From Sphingomonadales bacterium (GTDB taxonomy: Bacteria > Pseudomonadota > Alphaproteobacteria > Sphingomonadales > Sphingomonadaceae): DNA of 7,391 nt. The stretch is from contig JAIYAA010000017.1 in NCBI GenBank assembly GCA_027489295.1, positions 1 through 7,391 on the forward strand. Reading direction: 5' to 3'. A program made the position numbers and the translations under genes. Positions 1 through 6,657 of the stretch are shown piece by piece; position 1 is the first letter of the stretch; the number at the start of each line of letters is the position of its first letter. Under the pieces are notes generated by a model. The model was not told where the DNA came from, searched no databases, and saw only the letters and a program-made list of their open reading frames with translations.

Positions 1-1275
1 CAAGACCGGGCTTTTGATGCGGCGTTGAATGCTCGGGCTGCGGTAATTCGCCCGTATCCATGGGGGGTTACGGCGCTTTCCATCAACGAAGACCTTGCCG
101 CGCTCGGCAAGTTCGGCGTTACCCGCTGCGTCGGGATTCTGCCCGATGGCACGGCATTCGCCATCCCGGACGACATGCCGCCGCCCGATCCGATCGACGT
201 GCCACCGGATGCGCGCGACGCCGTCGTGTCGCTGGTGCTGCCGGCCGCCCAGGCCGGTGCGGTGGAGTTTCGCGAAAGCGACCGGCGCAGCGCCGATACC
301 CGCTACCTGGTGGACGAGCGCGAGATCACCGACGCGTTCGCCGACGATCGCGCGCAGGAGGTGATCGAGGTCGCACGCCCCAATCTGCAATTCGGCATCA
401 CCCGCGAGCAGACCTATGGGCGGGTGACGCTGGGCTTGGCGCGCGTCCGCGAGGTTAGCAACAAGCGGGTCGTCTTCGACGAGCGCTACATTCCGCCGGC
501 GCTGGACGTGGCGGCGGTGCAGAAGCTGAAGGGGGCGCTGTCCGACGTTCTGGGGCGTGCCGAGCAGCGCGTTACCGAGCTCGCCAAGCGCGCCGTGCAG
601 GCGACCGACGGCGGATCGGAAACCTTTGCCAGCTTCCTGATCCTGCAGGCGTTGAACAAATGGTCGGCGGTGCTCGAGCATATCGAGGCGCTGCCGACGG
701 TGCATCCCGAACGCTTCTTCGAGGCGCTGCTGGGGTTGGCCGGCGAGCTTTCCACCCTGATGCGCGACGAGCGCCGGCCGCCGCGGCTGCCGCGCTACGA
801 TCATGAAAACCTGCAGGGCTGCTTCGAGCCGCTGCTCGATCTGCTGCAGACCATGTTGGGGGTGATGATCAATCGCTCGGCCGAGCAGATGTCGCTCGAT
901 GCGGCAGGCCCCGGGGCGTATGTCTCCACTATCCGGGACCATGCGCTGTACGAAACCGGCTATTTCTATCTGGCGGTGAGCGCGGCGGTGCCGCTCGACG
1001 AGGTGCGCGCCCGCTTCCCCAGCGTGGTGAAGATCGGCCCGATCACGCGGATGCGCGAGATCGTGCAGGCGGCGCTGCCCGGCGTGCCGCTGCGGCACGT
1101 GCCGACCCCGCCGCCGCAGATCCGGGTGATCCCGGGCTATGTCTATTTCGAGCTCGATCGCAGCGCACCGGCCTGGAAGGAACTGGCCAGCGCGCCGGCG
1201 CTGGGCATGCAGGTTGCCGGTGAGTGGCCGCAGATCAAGCTGGAACTCTGGTGCGTCAAGCGAGGTGGCCGATGA
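1..1275 (+). CDS. tssK: T6SS baseplate protein TssK, 5'-partial
   Basis: TssK is the trimeric cytoplasmic T6SS baseplate subunit that links the baseplate to the TssL/TssM membrane complex. The frame is open from base 1, with 424 codons before the TGA at 1273-1275. The first visible residues, QDRAFDAALNAR followed by the RPYPWGV block, match the TssK N-terminal region just after its conserved 'PQHFQ' segment, so I judge that only about 20-30 residues lie upstream. The TTG at 25 is therefore an internal Leu codon, not the start. Other family-like features are the SINEDLAALGKF and RCVGILPDGTAF strands of the N-terminal beta domain, a helical middle (roughly residues 170-300), and a C-terminal head region containing RHVPTPPPQIRVIPGYVYFEL and ending GEWPQIKLELWCVKRGGR. 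The gene overlaps tssL by 4 bp (ATGA). I see no frameshift or missing block. The family assignment is from recognition of conserved segments, not a search. Confidence 0.95.
   Translation, partial: QDRAFDAALNARAAVIRPYPWGVTALSINEDLAALGKFGVTRCVGILPDGTAFAIPDDMPPPDPIDVPPDARDAVVSLVLPAAQAGAVEFRESDRRSADTRYLVDEREITDAFADDRAQEVIEVARPNLQFGITREQTYGRVTLGLARVREVSNKRVVFDERYIPPALDVAAVQKLKGALSDVLGRAEQRVTELAKRAVQATDGGSETFASFLILQALNKWSAVLEHIEALPTVHPERFFEALLGLAGELSTLMRDERRPPRLPRYDHENLQGCFEPLLDLLQTMLGVMINRSAEQMSLDAAGPGAYVSTIRDHALYETGYFYLAVSAAVPLDEVRARFPSVVKIGPITRMREIVQAALPGVPLRHVPTPPPQIRVIPGYVYFELDRSAPAWKELASAPALGMQVAGEWPQIKLELWCVKRGGR
1262..1267 (+). promoter_or_regulatory. ribosome binding site of tssL
   Basis: GAGGTG lies inside the last codons of tssK, four bases upstream of the ATG at 1272. 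It supports that ATG as the tssL start over an in-frame GTG/ATG-like codon further upstream (around 1224), which would add 16 residues that overlap tssK and look unlike a TssL N-terminus. Confidence 0.6.
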
Positions 1276-2699
1276 GCGGTTCGGACGGCGGCGGCAATCG
1301 TACGGTATTCCGCCCTTCTCCCCTGCAGCAGCGCGGCCAGTCCGCCCCGGGGGATCCGCAGCAGCCGCCGGCCGGCTGGGGCGCACCGCCCCCGCCGGTG
1401 CCGGCCCCGGCCTCCATGCCGGCCCCGCCTGCACCGATGGCATATGCCGCGCCGGTCGCCCCGGCGCCGGTTGCCGCGCCCGTACGGCTGGGCGTGGACG
1501 ACATCCCGCAACCCGCAACGCCGCGCGTCTTCCACAACCGGCTGCTCGCGGCCGCCTCGCCGGTGCTGGCCCTCGCCGCCAGCGTGCGGGCAGGGCGGGC
1601 GCGGACCCCGATCCCGGAACTCCATCGTCAGATGGTGGCGGCGATCCAGGCCTGCGACCAGGCGATCGCCGGCCAGTATCCCGAAGAGACGCGGATGCGC
1701 GCGAAATATGCGGTCTGCGCCACCGCCGACGACGTGGTGCAGAACCTGCCCGGCCTCGGCGCGGACGGCGCGGAGTGGGCGCGGCGATCGATGGTCGTCA
1801 CCTTCTTCCACGAGAATATCGGCGGGGACCGCTTCTGGCAGCTGGCTCGGGATCCTGCCGCGCCGGGCGGGGATTCGCGCGATCTTGCCGAGCTCTACCA
1901 CGCCTGCCTCGCCGCGGGATTCGAGGGCAAATACCGCGTGCTGCCCAATGGCCGCCGGGGCCTGCACGAGGAAATGACCGCGCTGTTCGCCCGGCTGGAC
2001 CATGCCCGCAGCATTTCCACCGTCGAGCTGGTGCCGCACTGGCGCGGCGAGACGGCACCGCCTCGCCGGGTCGGGCTCTGGAGTCATGTGGCGCTGGCGG
2101 CAGCGGCGGCCGCCGCATTCCTGCTGGTCGTCTTCATCGTGCTACGGTTGCTGCTGATGGCGTCGGGCGGGGCGAGCCACGATGCGGTGGCCGCGATCAA
2201 CCCCGCGGCGCCGCTGCGGCTCTCGCGCAGCGCGGCGCCGCCGCCTGCACCGCCGGCCAGCGGCCAGCTCGAAGGGCTGAAGAAGTTTCTGGAGCCGGAG
2301 CGCCGCCAGGGGCTGGTGACGGTGGAGGAAGATGCGTCCACGGTGCGCGTGCGCACGACCGAGGGGCAGCTGTTCGCGTCGGCGTCGGACCAGCTCGAGC
2401 CCGGCCGGCGCGCGCTGTTCGAACGGATCGGCGATGCGGTGCAGCAGGAAAAGGGCCAGGTCACGGTGGAAGGCCATGCCGACAGTGATCGTGTCGCGTC
2501 GCTCAGCTTCCCGGACAACATGGCGCTTTCGGCGGCGCGTGCCGAAACCGTCGCCGCGATCCTGCGCAGCCGGCTGAGCGATGCCGGCCGCGTCGTCGCC
2601 AAGGGCTATGGCGACACCCGGCCGATCGCGTCGAACGACACGCCTGCGGGCAAATCCGAAAACCGGCGGGTCGAGATCGTCGTCCCGCGGCGCAATTGA
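1272..2699 (+). CDS. tssL: T6SS membrane protein TssL (DotU) with C-terminal OmpA-like peptidoglycan-binding domain
   Basis: 475 aa. TssL is the inner-membrane subunit that recruits the baseplate and binds TssM. Domains in order: a short N-terminal motif NRTVFRPSP (residues 9-17); a Pro/Ala-rich linker (about 28-72); a cytoplasmic DotU domain (about 85-258, including VFHNRLLAAASPVL, ARRSMVVTFFHENIGG, the Phe-Glu-Gly-Lys-Tyr strand at 217-221, and LVPHW); one membrane helix (about 272-296, VALAAAAAAAFLLVVFIVLRLLL); a second short Pro-rich spacer (310-330); and an OmpA-like domain (about 345-473). The OmpA part has GHADSD at 401-406, FPDNMALSAARA at 413-424, KGYGDTRP at 444-451 and ENRRVEI at 463-469. 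D404 and R423 correspond to the family's diaminopimelate-binding Asp and Arg. This is the 'extended' TssL type; many TssL proteins end soon after the membrane helix. The ATG at 1272 overlaps the tssK stop and has GAGGTG upstream. The next gene, tssM, starts 8 nt after the TGA. Confidence 0.96.
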   Translation: MSGSDGGGNRTVFRPSPLQQRGQSAPGDPQQPPAGWGAPPPPVPAPASMPAPPAPMAYAAPVAPAPVAAPVRLGVDDIPQPATPRVFHNRLLAAASPVLALAASVRAGRARTPIPELHRQMVAAIQACDQAIAGQYPEETRMRAKYAVCATADDVVQNLPGLGADGAEWARRSMVVTFFHENIGGDRFWQLARDPAAPGGDSRDLAELYHACLAAGFEGKYRVLPNGRRGLHEEMTALFARLDHARSISTVELVPHWRGETAPPRRVGLWSHVALAAAAAAAFLLVVFIVLRLLLMASGGASHDAVAAINPAAPLRLSRSAAPPPAPPASGQLEGLKKFLEPERRQGLVTVEEDASTVRVRTTEGQLFASASDQLEPGRRALFERIGDAVQQEKGQVTVEGHADSDRVASLSFPDNMALSAARAETVAAILRSRLSDAGRVVAKGYGDTRPIASNDTPAGKSENRRVEIVVPRRN

Positions 2700-2701
2700 G
2701 G
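2697..2701 (+). promoter_or_regulatory. ribosome binding site of tssM
   Basis: TGAGG, which includes the tssL stop codon, sits six bases before the ATG at 2708. This spacing favours the ATG at 2708 as the tssM start. The in-frame TTG at 2696 would overlap this site, have no Shine-Dalgarno of its own at good spacing, and add only four residues (MRLA). Confidence 0.65.
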
Positions 2702-2707
2702 CTGGCG

Positions 2708-5700
2708 ATGAAGCGCGTTCTGACCAACTGGTGGTTCGTCTCCGCCCTTGCGGCGGTGATCGCCGTGCTGCTGCTCTGCATCGGCCTGCCCATCTTCGTG
2801 GCGGCGCTGCGGCCCTGGTGGGTGCGGCTGCTGCTGTTCGTGCTGATCGCGGGGATCTGGGGCGGCCTTGCCTGGTGGCGGCTGCGCAAGGCGCGCAAGG
2901 CAAGCGAGGCGCTGGAAGGCGAACTGGGCGCGCAGGCGGCCACCGACGGCGAAGCCAAGGTGCTGGGCGAGCGCATGGTCGAGGCGCTGCGCACGCTGAA
3001 GACTGCGTCCGGCAAGCAGCGGCGCGACTATCTCTACAGCCGCCCCTGGTACGTGATCATCGGCCCGCCGGGCGCCGGCAAGACCACCGCGCTGGTCAAT
3101 TCGGGACTCCGCTTCCCCTTTTCGAGCGAGGCGCTGAAAGGCGTGGGGGGCACCCGCAACCTCGACTTTCTGTTCGCCGACGAAGCGGTGCTGGTGGACA
3201 CCGCCGGCCGCTACACCAGCCAGGATTCGGACGCGACCGAGGATGCGAAGGGCTGGGAGGGGTTTCTCGGCCTGCTGCGCAAGCACCGGCCGCTGCAGCC
3301 CATCAACGGCGTGATCGTCGCGCTGGGCGCCGACCTGCTGCTCGGCGGCGATCGTGCGGCGATCGACCAGCACGCGGTCACCGTGCGGCGGCGCCTGGCG
3401 GAGGTCCGGCGCACGCTGGAAATCAACGTGCCGGTCTATGTGCTCGTCACCAAGGCCGACCTGCTTTCCGGCTTCGTCGAATATTATGAGGACCTCGATG
3501 TCGAGGGACGACGCGCGGTGCTCGGGCACACGCTGCCCTTCGCCGACAAGCGACCCGAGCCCGCGCAGCTGGCCGAGGCGTTCGACGCGATGGCGCTGGC
3601 GGTAGAAAAGCGCCAGGCGGGCCGCCTCGCCCAGGAACAGGATCCGGTGCGCAGCGCGCGGATCCTTGGCTTCCCCGGCCAGATCAACGCGTTGCGGGCA
3701 CGGCTGCTGCGCTTTCTTGACGGCGTGTTCGTGGCCGGCGACATGCCGATCGGCGTGTTGCGCGGCTTCTACCTGACCAGCGGCGTACAGCAGGGCGCAC
3801 CGCTCGATCGCCTGCTGGCCGGCATGGCGGACATTTACGAGCAGCCCCAGGCCGCCGCCGCGCAGGGATCGGGCAGGGCCTATTTCCTCAATCGTCTGCT
3901 GGGCGAGGTGATGTTCGCCGAGGCCGGGCTGGTGCAGCTGGATCCGGCCGCGCGCAAGCGGCAGCGGCTGCAGCTGGTGAGCGCGCTTGCCGGCGTGGCG
4001 GTGCTGACGCTGGTCATCCTGTCCGGCTGGGGTGTCAGCTTCGCGCGCAACCGCGCCTTCCAGGCGGAACTGCTCGGCAAGGCCAACGCGGCCAAGCAGA
4101 TCGTGCACGACAGCGGGATCGATCTGGTGGAGGTGCGCGAGGGCGATCCGGGGCTCGAGCAGTCGCTCGACCTGCTCCGGGCGATGCGCACGCTGCCGCA
4201 GGGCTATGCCGAGATGCAGGCGGGCGGACCTGGGCTGACGATGCAGCTGGGGCTATTCGAGCGCGGGCTGTCGGACAGCGCGGTCGAGGCCTATCGCGAC
4301 ACGCTGCGCCGCGTGCTGCTGCCGCGGATCCTGCTCCAACTCGAACGGTCGCTCAAGGCCAACCAGAGCAACCCGCTGGCCGTCTACGAACCGCTCAAGG
4401 TGTATCTGATGCTCGGCGGCCAGCATGCCGTCGACAAGACGGCGGTGCGCAGCTGGGTGAGCGGCTATTGGGCCAGCCAGGCGTATCCGGGTCCCGATGC
4501 GGCGGAAGTGCGCAAGGAACTGGGCGAGCATCTCGACGTGCTGCTGGGCGACCCCGATCTGGCGGTGGCCTGGCCGGGTCGGCGTGCGCCGATCGATGGC
4601 GCCCTCGTCGCATCGTCGCGCGCGGCGATCAGCAACCTGTCGATGGCCGAACGCGCCTATGCGATCCTGAAGCAGAAGGGCATGGCGGCCGCCAACCCGT
4701 CCTGGTCGGCGGCGAACGTGCTCGCCAGCGGCGACGCGCAGGCATTCGAGAATGGCGACGCGCTGCTGCAGGCGACGGTACCCTATTTCTACACCCGTGC
4801 CGGCTACGAGAAATCCTACCAGATCGGCGTCAACACGGTGCAGAAGGATCTGAAGGAAGATCTGTGGGTATTCGGCAACGATGCCCAGACCATGTCGATG
4901 CGCGAACAGCTGGGGCAGGTGCGCGGCGGCGTCGCGCAGCTCTACGCCCGCGACTATATCGCCGCCTGGGAAGGCGTGATCGCGCTGCTCAAGCCGAAGA
5001 ACTATTTCAACGATCCGGTGGCGCTGGCGGCGATCGGCAAGACGCCGTCCCCGCTCAAGCTGGTGCTGCTCGAGCTGCGCAAGAACACCAGTTTCGGCGG
5101 TGGCACCCGCGGCGTGCAGGTGCTGGCCCAGCGCAAGATCGAATCGAAGCTGAGCAGCTTCGGCAAGCTGGGCGACGTGAACGGCGTCGTGCCGACCGCA
5201 GTGGGCGTGGACGCGGGCACGACCATCGAATCCTATTTCAGTTCGATCCACGAGTATGTCGGCGACGGCAAGGCCCCGGCGCCGATCGATGCCTTTGTCG
5301 CGGCGCTGGGCGAAGCGGGCGCGGCGATGGAGACGGCGCGGCGATCGGGCGCGATGGGCGGCGAGGCGGTGCAGGCCGCGATGAGCGCCGCGATGGCGAA
5401 GGTGGGCCTCTCGGCCGCCGGCGCGCCGCCGCTGCTGCAGGGCTTCGTTTCCGGCATCACCAAGACCGGCGACACCAGCGCGGTCGATCTTTCCAAGGGC
5501 GCGCTGGCGCAGGTCTACACCGATCAGGTCGCTCCCGCGTGCAAGGAGGCATCGCAGGACCGCTTCCCTTTTTTCGCGGGCGCGGCGAACGATGTGACGA
5601 CGATCGATCTGCAGCGGGTGTTCGGTATGGGCGGCGTGCTGGATAGCTTCGTGCAGCAGCGCCTGAAGCCGCTGCTCGACACCAGCGGGCCGATCTGGCG

Positions 5701-6178
5701 CTGGAAGGCAGGCGATCCGGTCGCCGCGACGCTGGATCCGGCGACGCCGGACAGCTTCGCCAAGGCCCAGGAAGTCCGCGACCTGATCGTCGGCGGGCTG
5801 GCGCTGCGGATCGAGCCGAGCGCGTTCGCCGGCGGGGTGGATGCAGTGCAGTTCCAGTCCGGCGACGCGAACCTTGCCTTCTCGTCGAGCGACCGCGCGG
5901 CCAAGCAGATGCGCTGGTCCGCCCAGGGCGGGGCACCGTCGGCGAGCGTGACGCTGCTGCGCGGCGGGCAAAAGGTCCGTACCTTCGAGGAGCAGGGCGT
6001 GTGGGCGCTGTTCCGGCTGATGGACAAGGCGCGGCGGGAAAACAGCGGCGCGACCAGCTTCCTCGCGACCTTCGGCGACGCATCGGGCTCGGTCACCTTC
6101 CGGGTCGGGCTGCCGAGTGAGCATAACCCGTTCAGCCGGGGCGGCATGTGGACCTTCCGCTGCCCGCTGACGCTGTGA
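2708..6178 (+). CDS. tssM: T6SS membrane-complex protein TssM (IcmF)
   Basis: 1156 aa from the ATG at 2708, within the usual TssM size range. TssM spans the inner membrane and its large C-terminal part crosses the periplasm to meet TssJ in systems that have it. Two N-terminal membrane helices are visible (about residues 10-31 and 38-57). They are followed by a cytoplasmic NTPase-like domain with Walker A GPPGAGKT (119-126, Lys125), the DTAGRY motif (164-169) and TKAD (248-251). A third membrane helix lies at about 421-440. The periplasmic remainder ends in the characteristic IcmF C-terminus: GVWALFRLMDKA (about 1096-1107) and NPFSRGGMWTFRCPLTL at the extreme end. An Ala/Gly-rich segment lies at about 864-911. 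The P-loop is degenerate in some TssM proteins but complete here; nucleotide binding is plausible, hydrolysis is inference. The gene follows tssL by 8 nt and overlaps tagF by 4 bp (GTGA). Confidence 0.97.
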   Translation: MKRVLTNWWFVSALAAVIAVLLLCIGLPIFVAALRPWWVRLLLFVLIAGIWGGLAWWRLRKARKASEALEGELGAQAATDGEAKVLGERMVEALRTLKTASGKQRRDYLYSRPWYVIIGPPGAGKTTALVNSGLRFPFSSEALKGVGGTRNLDFLFADEAVLVDTAGRYTSQDSDATEDAKGWEGFLGLLRKHRPLQPINGVIVALGADLLLGGDRAAIDQHAVTVRRRLAEVRRTLEINVPVYVLVTKADLLSGFVEYYEDLDVEGRRAVLGHTLPFADKRPEPAQLAEAFDAMALAVEKRQAGRLAQEQDPVRSARILGFPGQINALRARLLRFLDGVFVAGDMPIGVLRGFYLTSGVQQGAPLDRLLAGMADIYEQPQAAAAQGSGRAYFLNRLLGEVMFAEAGLVQLDPAARKRQRLQLVSALAGVAVLTLVILSGWGVSFARNRAFQAELLGKANAAKQIVHDSGIDLVEVREGDPGLEQSLDLLRAMRTLPQGYAEMQAGGPGLTMQLGLFERGLSDSAVEAYRDTLRRVLLPRILLQLERSLKANQSNPLAVYEPLKVYLMLGGQHAVDKTAVRSWVSGYWASQAYPGPDAAEVRKELGEHLDVLLGDPDLAVAWPGRRAPIDGALVASSRAAISNLSMAERAYAILKQKGMAAANPSWSAANVLASGDAQAFENGDALLQATVPYFYTRAGYEKSYQIGVNTVQKDLKEDLWVFGNDAQTMSMREQLGQVRGGVAQLYARDYIAAWEGVIALLKPKNYFNDPVALAAIGKTPSPLKLVLLELRKNTSFGGGTRGVQVLAQRKIESKLSSFGKLGDVNGVVPTAVGVDAGTTIESYFSSIHEYVGDGKAPAPIDAFVAALGEAGAAMETARRSGAMGGEAVQAAMSAAMAKVGLSAAGAPPLLQGFVSGITKTGDTSAVDLSKGALAQVYTDQVAPACKEASQDRFPFFAGAANDVTTIDLQRVFGMGGVLDSFVQQRLKPLLDTSGPIWRWKAGDPVAATLDPATPDSFAKAQEVRDLIVGGLALRIEPSAFAGGVDAVQFQSGDANLAFSSSDRAAKQMRWSAQGGAPSASVTLLRGGQKVRTFEEQGVWALFRLMDKARRENSGATSFLATFGDASGSVTFRVGLPSEHNPFSRGGMWTFRCPLTL

Positions 6179-6657
6179 GCGGCTTCGTGTTCGGCAAGCT
6201 GCCCGCCCATGGCGATTTCGTCACCCGCGGGCTCGACCCCCTCGCGGCAGCGGCCTGGGACCAGTGGCTGGCCGCGGAGATGGAACTGGCGCGCGCGGCC
6301 CATGGGCCGGCGTTCGACGACCGTTATGAGGCTGCGCCGGTCTGGCGCTTCGCGCACGATGCGCAGGCGGGGGCGCTTGCCCTGTCGGTCGACAGCGTCG
6401 GGCGGCGGTTTCCGCTGGTCGTGGCGGGCGGCGGAGACAGCGCGGCGTGCGAGGACCTGTTGTACGATGCGCTGGGTGATGCCTGGACCGTCGACCAGTT
6501 GCACGCCGCCGCAGCAGCGCTGCCCGGCGACGCCGCCGAGCCCGGACCGGCGCAGTGGTGGACTCCGGGAAACGCGGCATTTCCCGAACGCGCGCTGTCC
6601 GGCGAGCGGCCTTTCGGGCTGATCCGGACGATGCTCGAGCCAAGGGAGATGGCATGA
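6175..6657 (+). CDS. tagF: T6SS-associated protein TagF (DUF2094 family)
   Basis: 160 aa from a GTG start at 6175 that overlaps the tssM stop (GTGA). TagF proteins are cytoplasmic and, in P. aeruginosa and A. tumefaciens, repress T6SS assembly after translation, the latter by acting on Fha. Family features seen: GFVFGKLPAHGDFVTRGL (3-20), WDQWL (28-32), PVWRF (55-59), SVDSVGRRFPLVV (71-83) and QWWTPG (127-132). An in-frame GTG at 6148 would give 169 aa, but the extra residues (MDLPLPADA) do not resemble the family, and TagF proteins usually begin just before the GKLP block, so 6175 is preferred. No clear Shine-Dalgarno precedes either GTG; translation is probably coupled to tssM. The gene overlaps pppA by 4 bp (ATGA). 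No extra domain is fused to it, whereas some alphaproteobacteria carry a TagF-PppA fusion. Confidence 0.93.
   Translation: MSGFVFGKLPAHGDFVTRGLDPLAAAAWDQWLAAEMELARAAHGPAFDDRYEAAPVWRFAHDAQAGALALSVDSVGRRFPLVVAGGGDSAACEDLLYDALGDAWTVDQLHAAAAALPGDAAEPGPAQWWTPGNAAFPERALSGERPFGLIRTMLEPREMA
6642..6648 (+). promoter_or_regulatory. ribosome binding site of pppA
   Basis: AAGGGAG, within the last codons of tagF and five bases before the ATG at 6654, is the strongest Shine-Dalgarno-like sequence in the window. It fixes the pppA start at the ATGA overlap. The other nearby ATG, at 6649, is in the tagF frame and stops after two codons. Confidence 0.7.

Noticed and set aside
25..27. TTG as a possible start of tssK
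   Set aside because: The frame stays open to base 1 and the eight residues before it (QDRAFDAA) continue the TssK family pattern, so this is an internal Leu codon of a gene cut by the window edge.
1139..2488. Open + strand frame of 449 codons across the tssK end and tssL, and similar ones at 2581-3489 and 4468-5646
   Set aside because: Shadow frames of tssL and tssM: low-complexity Arg/Gly/Ala translation, no family motifs, no Shine-Dalgarno sequence, and complete overlap with clearly real genes.
2696..2698. TTG as start of tssM (four residues longer)
   Set aside because: It overlaps the Shine-Dalgarno sequence used by the ATG at 2708 and has no ribosome binding site of its own.
4253..6124. 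Long open frame on the - strand (623 codons) opposite tssM, and similar long - strand frames at 2606-4108, 1143-2087, 5524-6504 and 6324-7127
   Set aside because: High GC content makes stops rare in the opposite frames. Their translations are Arg/His/Ala-rich with no recognisable domain, and each lies over a well-conserved T6SS gene on the + strand.
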